Part shown: positions 1 to 8,227 of the stretch, piece by piece
Position numbering within the stretch: the first letter of the stretch is position 1
How the letters are laid out: each line of letters starts with the position of its first letter
Position numbers and translations under genes: made by a program
Notes under the pieces: model-generated
What the model was told of the DNA's origin: nothing
Database searches by the model: none
The model's input: the letters and a program-made list of their open reading frames with translations, nothing else
Source: an uncultured bacterium
Lineage (GTDB): Bacteria; Cyanobacteriota; Vampirovibrionia; Gastranaerophilales; Gastranaerophilaceae
Assembly: GCA_900319365.1 (NCBI GenBank)
Contig: ONOE01000001.1
Location: 124,001-188,000, forward strand
Direction of reading: 5' to 3'
DNA: 64,000 nt

Positions 1-848
1 GGTTTGATGTAATCTTAACCAATCCTCCTTTTGGTGCAAGAATTGAAAAAGATTATAAATTAAGCGAAACCGATCGTTTTTATGATGAAGAAAAGCTAAA
101 GGAATATGAGAAACGCTATGGTGATGATTGTATTAAGCAAATCAAGGAACTAAATAAAGCTATTGATGACGGTCAAAAGATACTTGATAGATTCGATTTA
201 GGTAAAGTCAGCGGTTTGACAGAAGTTCTATTTATGGAAAGATGTTTAAAACTTCTTAAGCCTGGCGGAAGAATGGGAATTGTTTTACCTGAAGGTGTAT
301 TGAATAATTCTAACCTGCAAAAAGTAAGAGATTATTTTGAATCTGAAGCAAAAATTCTCCTAATTACTTCAATCCCACAGGATGTATTTATTGCCTCCGG
401 TGCAACAATTAAACCTAGTCTATTATTTTTTAAACGCTTTACAGAAGAAGAAAGAAAACAATATGTTGAGGCAAAAAATAAGGCTGCAAAAGCTGTAGAC
501 AAAGAATTTGAACCGCAAGTAAAAGAAATTGAAGCAAAATATGCTAATGATAAAAAAGCTAAAACTAAAGCATTAAAAGATATTGAAGCAAAAAAAGAAG
601 CAGAAATAAAAGAAAAAACAAAAGAACTTTTTAATTATGAAATTCCAATTGCTCAAGTGGAAAAAGCCGGAATTACAACAACCGGTGCAAAATGCGAAAA
701 TGAACTTGAAGAGGTAGCTAAAGAATTTAAAAATTATAGGGATTTGAAAGGTTTGTGGACAGTTAACAAACCTAATATTTCTTATAAAATAAACGGAGAA
801 GAATTAATTAGAATAACTAACGGTGTAGAAGAGGTTATTGATGAATAA
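1..848 (+). CDS. hsdM: Type I restriction-modification DNA methyltransferase subunit (HsdM), 3' part
   Basis: The reading frame is open from base 3, so the 5' end lies outside the window. The first residues carry the N6-adenine methylase motif IV (NPPF), followed by the typical helix LMERCLKLLKPGGRMGIVLP. The last third is a lysine/glutamate-rich coiled coil, usual at the C-terminus of HsdM where it meets HsdS. The family methylates adenine within the site chosen by HsdS. The stop codon overlaps the start of the specificity gene by 8 nt, so the two are translationally coupled. No hsdR is visible in the window; it may lie upstream. Confidence 0.9.
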   Translation, partial: FDVILTNPPFGARIEKDYKLSETDRFYDEEKLKEYEKRYGDDCIKQIKELNKAIDDGQKILDRFDLGKVSGLTEVLFMERCLKLLKPGGRMGIVLPEGVLNNSNLQKVRDYFESEAKILLITSIPQDVFIASGATIKPSLLFFKRFTEEERKQYVEAKNKAAKAVDKEFEPQVKEIEAKYANDKKAKTKALKDIEAKKEAEIKEKTKELFNYEIPIAQVEKAGITTTGAKCENELEEVAKEFKNYRDLKGLWTVNKPNISYKINGEELIRITNGVEEVIDE

Positions 849-2181
849 TGTAACTTATCCACACCTTAAATTTATTAATTTTTCGGATCTCTTTTTGTGG
901 GATTTTAAACGTTATGCCTCAAATAATATTTCTTCAACGAAATATAATATAGTTAAGTTGTCAGATTACATTCAAGAAGAAAACATAAAAATTAAACCAT
1001 TTGAAAACCCAGATGAGAACTATGAAATATTAGGGGTAAATAATAAAACAGGATTGTTTGATGCTTATATTGAAAAAGGAAGTAAAATAAATCAACCATA
1101 TAAAGTTGTAAAAGATGGATTTCTTGCATACAATCCATATCGTGTTAATGTCGGTTCTATTGGCTTAAAAACCGAACAACAAAAATATAAGTATATAAGT
1201 CCTGCTTATGTTGTTTTTAGCTGCAAAAAAGGATTGTTACCTGAATTTCTATATATACTATTTAGAACAAATAAATTTAACGAATTAATTAGAGAAAATA
1301 CAACAGGCTCGGTAAGGCAGACACTATCGTTTACATCAATGGGTAATATTAAAATCCCTTTGCCATCATTAGATATTCAAAAGGAATTTGTCAAAAAATA
1401 TAATGATAAAATTAAACTTGCAGAAAATCAAGAAAAGGAACTGTTTCAACTTGAACAAGATGCGAATAAATATATTGAACAACAATTAGGAATAGTATGC
1501 AAAAATAATGTTATAGAATTGCATAAATATAATTACTTAACCTTTTATAATTTAATTGATTTGTCTCGTTGGGATTTGTATAAAAACGATTGTAGCTCTA
1601 CCATTTCTGAAAAATATAAATTCTCAAAATTATTAGATGTAGTGACAGAAAAACCTTTGTATGGGGCAGGTGAAAAGGGAATTAAAAAGAGATCTGATAT
1701 TCGATATATAAGAATTACCGACATTAATGAAGATGGAACACTTAATGATGATTTTGTTTCAGCCGAAAAAGTAGATCCTAAATATTTATTAGAGGAAAAT
1801 GATTTTTTGATTGCTCGTTCAGGAAACACCGTTGGCAAGACTTTTCTATATAAAAAAGAACTAGGAAAATGCATTTACGCAGGATATTTAATAAAATTCA
1901 AATTAGATACAAAGAAAATAGTTCCAGAATACTTGTTATACTATACAAAATCAAATATTTATAAACAATGGATAGCATCAAATCAAAGAGCAAATGCTCA
2001 ACCAAATATTAACAGTAATGAATTTTTGAATAGTCCAATAATAATACCACCAATAGAAGAACAAAATTATATAGTTAATCATTTGCAAAAAATTAAAGAA
2101 AAAATTATAAATCTTAAACAACAAGCCGAACAAAACAGAATAGCAGCTCAAGAAGAATTTGAAAAGGAGTTGTTTGAATAA
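841..2181 (+). CDS. hsdS: Type I restriction specificity subunit (HsdS)
   Basis: About 446 residues with the classical duplicated plan. One target-recognition domain (roughly residues 1-180) is followed by a coiled-coil helix near LDIQKEFVKKYNDKIKLAENQ. A second TRD (about 235-400) ends in a second helix near PPIEEQNYIVNHLQKIKEKI. Each TRD reads half of a bipartite DNA site and the helices set the spacing. The ATG at 841 is preferred over a TTG 3 nt upstream because an AGAGG ribosome site lies just 5'. The stop TAA shares its last base with the next ATG (TAATG). The domain divergence is ordinary for this family. Confidence 0.92.
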   Translation: MNNVTYPHLKFINFSDLFLWDFKRYASNNISSTKYNIVKLSDYIQEENIKIKPFENPDENYEILGVNNKTGLFDAYIEKGSKINQPYKVVKDGFLAYNPYRVNVGSIGLKTEQQKYKYISPAYVVFSCKKGLLPEFLYILFRTNKFNELIRENTTGSVRQTLSFTSMGNIKIPLPSLDIQKEFVKKYNDKIKLAENQEKELFQLEQDANKYIEQQLGIVCKNNVIELHKYNYLTFYNLIDLSRWDLYKNDCSSTISEKYKFSKLLDVVTEKPLYGAGEKGIKKRSDIRYIRITDINEDGTLNDDFVSAEKVDPKYLLEENDFLIARSGNTVGKTFLYKKELGKCIYAGYLIKFKLDTKKIVPEYLLYYTKSNIYKQWIASNQRANAQPNINSNEFLNSPIIIPPIEEQNYIVNHLQKIKEKIINLKQQAEQNRIAAQEEFEKELFE

Positions 2182-5009
2182 TGGATAAACAAACTCTTCG
2201 ATATACATATCTTACATATTTTGCAGGTCAATATGCCAAAAAAGAAGATATGGACTATGAGACATTAGTTAAAATGGCAGGGGACAATTACGAGCTTTGT
2301 ACAGAAGTGATCTCTGAATTAGTTAAGGAAGGGCTTGTTGAAGGTATCGAACTTATAGAAACTAAAGTGGGTTATGCTATTGGACAATATCAAGGGAAAT
2401 TAAAATTAACAACAAAAGGTATAAAAGAAATTTTAAACTTATTTCCTAGTCAAAAGAATGAAATAATAAATGATATAAAATCTGAGACTGAAAATCATGA
2501 GCATAAAGTACTTACTCTCGAAGACATAATTAATAAAGAAAATGAAAGAATAGCAAAATTATCAAAAAAAGAAAAAATCAAAGAAATAAAAGAAAAAATA
2601 CTTCTCTTATTTTGGGATTACAACATTAATATTAATAACTATAACGAAGGGAAAATATCACATTCTGAAGTAAAATCAAAAATAAGAAAAATAGTTCAGC
2701 ATTATTATGATGGTGCAATATCAACACTTTCAAAAGAAGCAGTAAACGAATTAAAATTAGAAGGCTACATTCAATATAAATATGAAGACAAAAATTCAGA
2801 AATACAAATAAGTACATTACTTACCCCTAAAGGTATAGCACATATAAAAGATGAAAAAGCGAAGAAAGAATCTGAACTGCAAGAATATATAGAAAAAAAT
2901 AACCTTAAAATTCCTAATGAAATTTTAAAAATTCAGAATACTTTGGCAGATATATACTCTAAAGCAAATACTACACAATTACAAGCTGCTGCAGATATGA
3001 TGAAAAACTCTAATATACAAGCAGCAATGAAAGCTCTTGAAAGCATACCGGTTAACCATATAATGCAAAATATAAATAAATATTATTCTCCTTTATATAA
3101 TGAAAGCTTCTTAAATAATTATGACAAATTAATAGATTCGATAAATAATTCTGCAAAAGCAATAAGTAATAACCTTAATCTTGATAAAAAAAGTTTATCT
3201 GAAATAATGAATGATCCGCCTTCTAATTTATTCAAAGAATTAATTAAAAAACAAGAAAATAAATTAGAAAATTTTAAAATTTTAAATCTATCTATAAATA
3301 ATTTTAAAAATTTAAAAAAAATATTTATAAATTTTGAAAATAATAAAAATTTAACAATAATAATTGGTAATAATGCTAGCGGTAAGAGTAATATACTAGA
3401 AGCAATAAGTGCTATTTTTACAGAAATTTATACAAGAAAGCGGCACATAAACTTCAAATATGAGCTTAATTACATTATTAACAATAGTTTTATTTCTATA
3501 GTAAAGAATTCAACTAATCCTTGTTTTTTTGTAAATGGGGAAAAAATATCAAAAACACAATTCCTAAACAGTGAGTATATACCGTCCAAAATAATTGCAT
3601 TATACAGTGGTGATGAAACCAGATTGTGGGAACAATATTATGCAAAATTTTATAAACAATATCTAAAAGAATTGGGTACAGGAAAATACCATACTTATTC
3701 CAAAAATTTATTATATATAGATAAAAGTTACTGGAATATTGCTTTTTTAGTATTGCTCATATCAGATTTAAAAGATCATAAAAAATATATTAACGAAAAA
3801 TTGCATGTTCAGTCTGTAGAAAAGATTGAATTTTACTTTAAACCTGATAAGATTGAATCTTGTATTAATCCTATTCTTTCACAATTTATTGAGAAGATAA
3901 ATCCAAAGCATGAACGCAAGATAGTTATAGAATTAAAAAAACTAAAAAGAATATTAAAAAATTCTGTAAAAACAAATATCGAAATATTTGAATTGTTAAT
4001 ATATGCAAATATGCCTAGAATAAATAAAATAATAACAAATATTAAAATAAATTTTAATAACGGTTTAACTTTAAAAATGTTAAGTGAAGGAGAGAAAAAA
4101 CGTATATTGATAAAAACAGTACTTGATTTAATTGCAAATGAGCGCTCTATAGTCTTACTAGATGAACCAGATGCTCATATACATGAAATAGGGAAAAAAG
4201 ATTTATATATTTCTTTAAAACAATATACAAGAGAAGAACACCGACATGTTATTATGACGACGCACTCTCCTTCTATTACTTGCGAAGCTGAAAGTTGTAA
4301 TATCGTAATGATTGATAATATTGATAATGAAACAAAAATAATTCCAACAGAAAAAAAAGAAAATATTCAAAGATTAACAGGAGGAGATTGGACTGTTTTA
4401 GAACAGAACATCATTATAAACTCTACCAATCCTTTAATATTAGTAGAAGGGAAATCCGACATTAAATATATACGAAAAGTACTAAGCCAATATGAAGAAT
4501 ATCAAGACATAAATTGGGATTTTCTTTCTTTTGGTGGAACGGGTAATGCTAGAGATTTTATCGAGGAATTACGAAAAAATATTTCTGAAAATAAAAAAGT
4601 TATTGTACTCTTCGATAGAGATGAAGGCGGTGTTAATGGTTTAAAAAATTGTATTTCTCCACACCCTTCTAATGGAGGCAAAAATGATGATACTTTATAC
4701 AAAGACAATAACTTTTATTATTTATTACTTCCAAAAACAAAAGAATGTTCTCAAAGAGACACAAATTTTATGATAGAAGATTATTTCTCTAAAGAATGTA
4801 TAAATAATTATGCTAAAACATTTATATCTACATCAAACGAAGTTTTAAAATCTTATAAAGGTCTTGATGAAAAGATAAAAGCAAAATTAATGGATGATAT
4901 AAATTCTAGTGATTTATGCTTTGATGGTTTTAAAACACTAATATCAACAATAATTGACATATTATCAGGAAAAATAAAACCTATTGACATAAACCAGAAT
5001 ATAACTTGA
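2181..5009 (+). CDS. OLD-like AAA ATPase with C-terminal TOPRIM nuclease domain
   Basis: 942 residues. Two short winged-helix-like segments form the N-terminus (about 1-90 and 130-230). An ABC/SMC-type ATPase follows, with Walker A GNNASGKS near residue 395, signature LSEGEKKR, Walker B IVLLDEPDAH near 660 and the H-loop TTHSPS. A TOPRIM domain then shows VEGKSD (Glu near 756) and FDRD (Asp near 812 and 814). This order is that of OLD-family nucleases, several of which act in phage defence. The gene is coupled to hsdS by a TAATG overlap, so it is probably produced with the type I system. The extra N-terminal winged helices are unlike minimal OLD proteins. A Septu- or Gabija-type partner was looked for downstream and not seen. 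Confidence 0.82.
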   Translation: MDKQTLRYTYLTYFAGQYAKKEDMDYETLVKMAGDNYELCTEVISELVKEGLVEGIELIETKVGYAIGQYQGKLKLTTKGIKEILNLFPSQKNEIINDIKSETENHEHKVLTLEDIINKENERIAKLSKKEKIKEIKEKILLLFWDYNININNYNEGKISHSEVKSKIRKIVQHYYDGAISTLSKEAVNELKLEGYIQYKYEDKNSEIQISTLLTPKGIAHIKDEKAKKESELQEYIEKNNLKIPNEILKIQNTLADIYSKANTTQLQAAADMMKNSNIQAAMKALESIPVNHIMQNINKYYSPLYNESFLNNYDKLIDSINNSAKAISNNLNLDKKSLSEIMNDPPSNLFKELIKKQENKLENFKILNLSINNFKNLKKIFINFENNKNLTIIIGNNASGKSNILEAISAIFTEIYTRKRHINFKYELNYIINNSFISIVKNSTNPCFFVNGEKISKTQFLNSEYIPSKIIALYSGDETRLWEQYYAKFYKQYLKELGTGKYHTYSKNLLYIDKSYWNIAFLVLLISDLKDHKKYINEKLHVQSVEKIEFYFKPDKIESCINPILSQFIEKINPKHERKIVIELKKLKRILKNSVKTNIEIFELLIYANMPRINKIITNIKINFNNGLTLKMLSEGEKKRILIKTVLDLIANERSIVLLDEPDAHIHEIGKKDLYISLKQYTREEHRHVIMTTHSPSITCEAESCNIVMIDNIDNETKIIPTEKKENIQRLTGGDWTVLEQNIIINSTNPLILVEGKSDIKYIRKVLSQYEEYQDINWDFLSFGGTGNARDFIEELRKNISENKKVIVLFDRDEGGVNGLKNCISPHPSNGGKNDDTLYKDNNFYYLLLPKTKECSQRDTNFMIEDYFSKECINNYAKTFISTSNEVLKSYKGLDEKIKAKLMDDINSSDLCFDGFKTLISTIIDILSGKIKPIDINQNIT

Positions 5010-5057
5010 TTTAATTCTGACTTTGAGTGATGAATACGACACGTTAAAGGAGGTCGT

Positions 5058-5120
5058 ATGGAAAAAGCCGGATTGAATATCAATCCAAAAGAATTAATAA
5101 ATATGAAGATGCTTATTTAG
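5058..5120 (+). pseudogene. Truncated copy of the 5943-6164 small gene (first 12-13 codons only)
   Basis: A strong AAAGGAGG ribosome site and ATG open a frame starting MEKAGLNINPKEL that stops after 20 codons. The same ribosome site plus start (MEKTGLNITPKEF) recurs at 5929-5976, where it leads into an intact 73-residue gene. Similarity breaks off at about 5091, exactly where the convergent minus-strand gene ends (5094). The two copies are therefore direct repeats of about 45 bp flanking that gene. This suggests insertion or duplication, and the copy here is a remnant. Confidence 0.7.
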
Positions 5121-5678
5121 AATATCTGCTGCTTTTTTAGCCGCATCTAATTTGCTTATAAAAGATTTATTTGGATTTTGCAATGTTTGTCCTGCTTCAA
5201 TAAAATCCATTGCGTCCTTGAGTTCAGAGTAATAATATTGCTCCTCAGGAGTGAGAAACGCTTTCGCACTCATTTGTTCAATAGTATTTTTAGCATGCTC
5301 ATAAATCATTTTTATATATTCATCAACTTGGCTGCTATGAGTTTTAAAAGATTTATTTTGGCTATTATAATCGCTTTGCTGGTAATAATTTTGCTCTTTG
5401 TATTGTACCGGATTAGTTAAGCCATTTGGATAAGCATTAACGTATTGAGTTTGATAATTTTGAGGTTGTTGCATGTACGTTCTTTTCTGCATAACACATT
5501 GATTTGGTATGATATTTTGCATAAATCTACAAGTGGCTTGATGATATATTTTTGCCGTTTCAAGTTCTAAGTTATTATTAATTCTTTGTTGCTCAATTTG
5601 ATAACGTTGAAAACTTAGTCTTTTTTTGTTTTCAATTTTTTCTAATTCTATTTGTAAGCTGTCTCTTTGGCTATACAT
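5094..5678 (-). CDS. Hypothetical Gln/Tyr-rich protein with coiled-coil start
   Basis: 194 residues, family not recognised. The first 50 residues are charged and heptad-like (probable coiled coil). Residues about 60-115 are rich in Gln, Tyr and Asn (low complexity), and the C-terminal 80 residues are helical (VDEYIKMIYEHAKNTIEQM). No signal peptide or membrane segment is seen. An AAAGG ribosome site sits just before the ATG at 5678. The gene lies alone on the minus strand between the two direct-repeat copies at 5047-5091 and 5929-5976, so it may have arrived as a cassette. Confidence 0.6.
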   Translation of the reverse strand: MYSQRDSLQIELEKIENKKRLSFQRYQIEQQRINNNLELETAKIYHQATCRFMQNIIPNQCVMQKRTYMQQPQNYQTQYVNAYPNGLTNPVQYKEQNYYQQSDYNSQNKSFKTHSSQVDEYIKMIYEHAKNTIEQMSAKAFLTPEEQYYYSELKDAMDFIEAGQTLQNPNKSFISKLDAAKKAADILNKHLHIY

Positions 5679-5942
5679 ATCCTTTACCTACTTGCTTGCT
5701 TGTATTTATTAGTGTGTCTACTACAATTATTATTTACTATGTCTTCATGCCTCGCAACCCTTGTGTAACAAAAGATTTACAAAACTTCTTATTATATTAT
5801 CAAATCCTATATGATAAAAATAAGGTTACTACAAAGGTTACTGTAAATTATCAAAAAACATTATAAATGTGTTGCTATGTAAAGATTTCAATGCTTTCTT
5901 TCTCCTTTCACGCTAATGTTGTGTGTCGAAGGAGGTTTAAGT

Positions 5943-6164
5943 ATGGAAAAAACTGGATTGAATATTACTCCAAAGGAGTTCAAGCAGTTAAGCAAGTGGT
6001 CGGAGAATATTTATAACACAGCGGTTGTTATTGATTATTTCGTAGCGAATCAGCCCGAGATTGAAGAATGCTACAATCTTGCGCCAGTTATTAAACATCT
6101 GCGAAATGATGCAGATGTGCTAAACGCATTCTTTATTGACCACGAAAAAGATGTTGAAGAATAA
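5943..6164 (+). CDS. Small hypothetical acidic protein (73 aa)
   Basis: The start ATG at 5943 follows a strong GGAGG site; a longer frame from 5916 would bury this site, so 5943 is preferred. The product is acidic and probably helical (MEKTGLNITPKEFKQLSK...), ending in EKDVEE. No known domain is recognised. Its first codons and ribosome site are duplicated at 5047-5091 as a truncated copy. The small size and island setting suggest a phage- or plasmid-type accessory gene. Function unknown. Confidence 0.6.
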   Translation: MEKTGLNITPKEFKQLSKWSENIYNTAVVIDYFVANQPEIEECYNLAPVIKHLRNDADVLNAFFIDHEKDVEE

Positions 6165-6211
6165 TTAGAGTTCGAGCCCACTTCAAATGTTGTTCAAAAG
6201 GTGTTCAACTC

Positions 6212-6283
6212 GCCGATTAAGATGGGTTAAATTCGTTTTATATATAAATCCTCGTTTGCGCATAAATTTACCCAGAAATCGGC
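6212..6283. terminator. Candidate bidirectional hairpin between convergent genes
   Basis: GCCGATT at 6212-6218 pairs with AATCGGC at 6277-6283. Just inside, GGGTTAAATT and AAATTTACCC also nearly pair. The long imperfect hairpin lies between the convergent small gene (ends 6164) and the phage-like gene (ends 6295). No long T-run follows, so termination is inferred from position. Confidence 0.4.
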
Positions 6284-6294
6284 TTTCAGAAAAA

Positions 6295-6723
6295 TTATTC
6301 TTCATAGTGAATTCCCAAAACACTTTCTTCAATTTCTCTAATTACATCCGGTGTTAAACCTTTCGGTTTTGTTTCTGCCATTTTGCGTTTCTCTGCTGCG
6401 ATTTCATCCTCGTAGGCCTTAACAACTTTAAGCAGGTTAAAAATCTTCATCGCAAAATACATACGAGGTGGTTCAATTTTTTCACCAAGTGCCATATCGT
6501 TTTTAATTGATTTCAAAAGCACTCTGCCTAACTTAAACAAATCTTGATGCAAAGATGACTGGGTTTTGATGAACCTATATTTCTTTTCTTCCCAATTATC
6601 TGTCTTTTTCCAACGGCGCAGTGTTTTTTCATTTACTTTCAACTTTTTTGCAATTTCATTTAACGGCATAAATTTTTCAGCATAAAGCTCTAAGGCATCT
6701 TGTGCCAGTGCTAGTTTTTTCAT
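6295..6723 (-). CDS. Phage small-terminase-like helix-turn-helix protein
   Basis: 142 residues. A helix-turn-helix (LNEIAKKLKVNEKTLRRWKK, about residues 19-38) near the N-terminus is followed by a long helical region and an acidic tail. This layout resembles DUF1804/gp27-type small terminase subunits of Mu-like phages, which bind DNA to begin packaging. An AAAGGAG site precedes the ATG at 6723. No large terminase, portal or head gene is nearby, so this is either a relic or a regulator reusing the fold. A TGTGTCTG element lies about 80 bp upstream, a motif also seen upstream of the MuA- and MuB-like genes. Confidence 0.5.
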   Translation of the reverse strand: MKKLALAQDALELYAEKFMPLNEIAKKLKVNEKTLRRWKKTDNWEEKKYRFIKTQSSLHQDLFKLGRVLLKSIKNDMALGEKIEPPRMYFAMKIFNLLKVVKAYEDEIAAEKRKMAETKPKGLTPDVIREIEESVLGIHYEE

Positions 6724-6889
6724 AATTAATCTCCTTTAAAAAACAATAAATTAGGGTGCATACACAGCATAACTCTGGTTCACAGAAACATCAAGTCCTA
6801 AATGTGTCTGTATGATACGATTTTGAGATTTCGGGTTGATGTTTCCCATTAAAAGAGCGATGAATGGTGTAGCTTGAAAGGAGCATACT
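6724..6889. promoter_or_regulatory. Divergent intergenic region with 9-bp inverted repeat
   Basis: This 166-bp space separates the minus-strand terminase-like gene from a plus-strand run of three small genes. AAACATCAA (6786-6794) and TTGATGTTT (6836-6844) form a perfect inverted repeat. Between them are TGTGTCTG (6803-6810) and the 13-mer GATTTTGAGATTT (6819-6831), which recurs at 12726-12738 beside the transposon end. It probably holds the divergent promoters; no consensus -35/-10 pair is convincing. Confidence 0.35.
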
Positions 6890-7102
6890 ATGATTGAAAT
6901 CGGTAAAAACTACAGATTAAAAAAGCTAAAAGGTTGGTTTGAAAAAGATAGCGAAGAGTTTACAGTTGTTTGTTTCGGCGAACACAATATTGTTGGTTGC
7001 GTTGCCCCAAATGGTGAAAGATATGTATTTGATAAAGATTTTTTAATCGATCCCGAAAAGCCGGACGAGATATACGCAGATATTACAATAACGAAAAGAT
7101 AA
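6890..7102 (+). CDS. Small hypothetical protein (70 aa)
   Basis: A GAAAGGAG site lies 8 nt before the ATG. The product is beta-rich and charged (NYRLKKLKGWFEKDSEEFTV...). It resembles small SH3-like or phage accessory proteins only in general character; no family is recognised. It is first in a tight run of three plus-strand genes (next start 3 nt after its stop), probably one operon expressed from 6724-6889. Confidence 0.55.
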   Translation: MIEIGKNYRLKKLKGWFEKDSEEFTVVCFGEHNIVGCVAPNGERYVFDKDFLIDPEKPDEIYADITITKR

Positions 7103-7105
7103 ACT

Positions 7106-7306
7106 ATGATTGAAAAAGATTATAAGTTATACGGGACAAAGATTTTAAATTTAAAAACTCAAGAAATAGGTTTATTAATTTGTTTATGGGAAAACAAGTT
7201 CGCCGATAAAACAGTCGATTTTGCAACTTGCGTGGATAAAACAGGCAAACGCTATAACATTGAACTTGATAACATAAGAGGGTTTGAAGATGATTTTGAA
7301 AAATAA
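7106..7306 (+). CDS. Small hypothetical protein (66 aa)
   Basis: Starts 3 nt after the previous stop with no separate ribosome site, so it is likely translationally coupled. It shares a rough pattern with its upstream neighbour (start MIE.., then K.Y.L..., and a central C(V)xxxGxRY(N/V) stretch: CVAPNGERYVF versus CVDKTGKRYNI). The two may be a tandem duplication. Function unknown. Confidence 0.5.
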   Translation: MIEKDYKLYGTKILNLKTQEIGLLICLWENKFADKTVDFATCVDKTGKRYNIELDNIRGFEDDFEK

Positions 7307-7523
7307 ATTAACCAAAGAGACATTGGACATTCCGTATTCTGAATTCAGAACAAAGTTTGCCAAAGAAATTCAGGATGCGTTTGAAAGTTATCGCAAGACA
7401 CAACTAAACAAATACTCTTGGAACTTCAAAGATGACAACTCTTTGGAGTTTAATTTTTACTTTGAACTCCATTGGAATTTTAATCATTTTGGAAATTCTA
7501 ATTGGTATATAGAAAGAATGTAG
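7290..7523 (+). CDS. Small hypothetical protein (77 aa)
   Basis: The ATG at 7290 overlaps the end of the preceding gene and has a GAGGG site 8 nt upstream; a TTG at 7284 is less likely. The protein is aromatic-rich at its C-terminus (FYFELHWNFNHFG) with a helical centre. No domain is recognised. It is third in the small-gene operon and ends 2 nt before the convergent gene at 7525. Confidence 0.5.
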   Translation: MILKNKLTKETLDIPYSEFRTKFAKEIQDAFESYRKTQLNKYSWNFKDDNSLEFNFYFELHWNFNHFGNSNWYIERM

Positions 7524-7524
7524 A

Positions 7525-8217
7525 CTATATACTTCTTTGATAATTCCATATTAAGTGGTCTAATAATCTTAAATTTAAATTGGGATATTCTTTTTTAAGT
7601 ATTTCGCAACTTTGTTGTAATAAGGCTTGTGCATCTTGAATACTAACATTTTCATTAAGAATAGATTTTAAAAATGACAAAATTTGTCTATCAGGTTTTA
7701 TTAAATTATCGTTTCCAGCAAGCATTAAAAAATATTTCAATGAGATTCCGCTTCTTTGTCCGGGAATTTGCATTATTTCTTCCGATATATAAAGATAGTT
7801 ACTGTATAATTTGGGCATATCTTGGAAATAATCTATGCCATATTTGTTTAAAACTTTGGCAAATAAAAATACAGCTTCAGATTTTAAAATACCATTTTGA
7901 GCAGATGTTCTGTTCCTATTATCGAAGACCTTATTGGTAAAATCATATTTGTCTTCTAAATTAAGGAATTCACTTATTGTCTGCTGTTCTTCTTTTATAG
8001 GAACATCTTGAATGTTTTTTCTAATCTTATTCAATTTAAAAAAATTGCAATATTTTTGAACAACAGATTGTGTTGTCTGATATTTTATTCCTATAGAAAA
8101 TACTGCATCGATTATACATAATGGTAAGCTTTGATAATAATATTCATTACCAAGCTTCGCATTTCTTAAATTTAAATTATTTCTACAGAAATTAGCAATA
8201 AATTCGGTTTGTGTCAT
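7525..8217 (-). CDS. Helix-hairpin-helix (HhH-GPD-like) partner of the DUF262 nuclease
   Basis: 230 residues. The N-terminal part (PLCIIDAVFSIGIKY) resembles the first helices of HhH-GPD DNA glycosylases. Residues about 150-168 (IPGQRSGISLKYFLMLAG) look like the helix-hairpin-helix, and Asp176 (KPDRQ) sits where the GPD loop has its catalytic Asp. The family usually removes damaged or modified bases. It starts 10 nt after the DUF262 gene stop with an AGGAT site, so the two form an operon. The pairing suggests base-modification recognition linked to cleavage, but this is inference; the HhH match is by eye only. Confidence 0.5.
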   Translation of the reverse strand: MTQTEFIANFCRNNLNLRNAKLGNEYYYQSLPLCIIDAVFSIGIKYQTTQSVVQKYCNFFKLNKIRKNIQDVPIKEEQQTISEFLNLEDKYDFTNKVFDNRNRTSAQNGILKSEAVFLFAKVLNKYGIDYFQDMPKLYSNYLYISEEIMQIPGQRSGISLKYFLMLAGNDNLIKPDRQILSFLKSILNENVSIQDAQALLQQSCEILKKEYPNLNLRLLDHLIWNYQRSI

Positions 8218-8227
8218 ATAAATTATC

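Noticed and set aside
6165-6195. GTTCGAGCCC resembling a tRNA T-arm
   Set aside because: No acceptor stem, anticodon arm or CCA end can be built around it.
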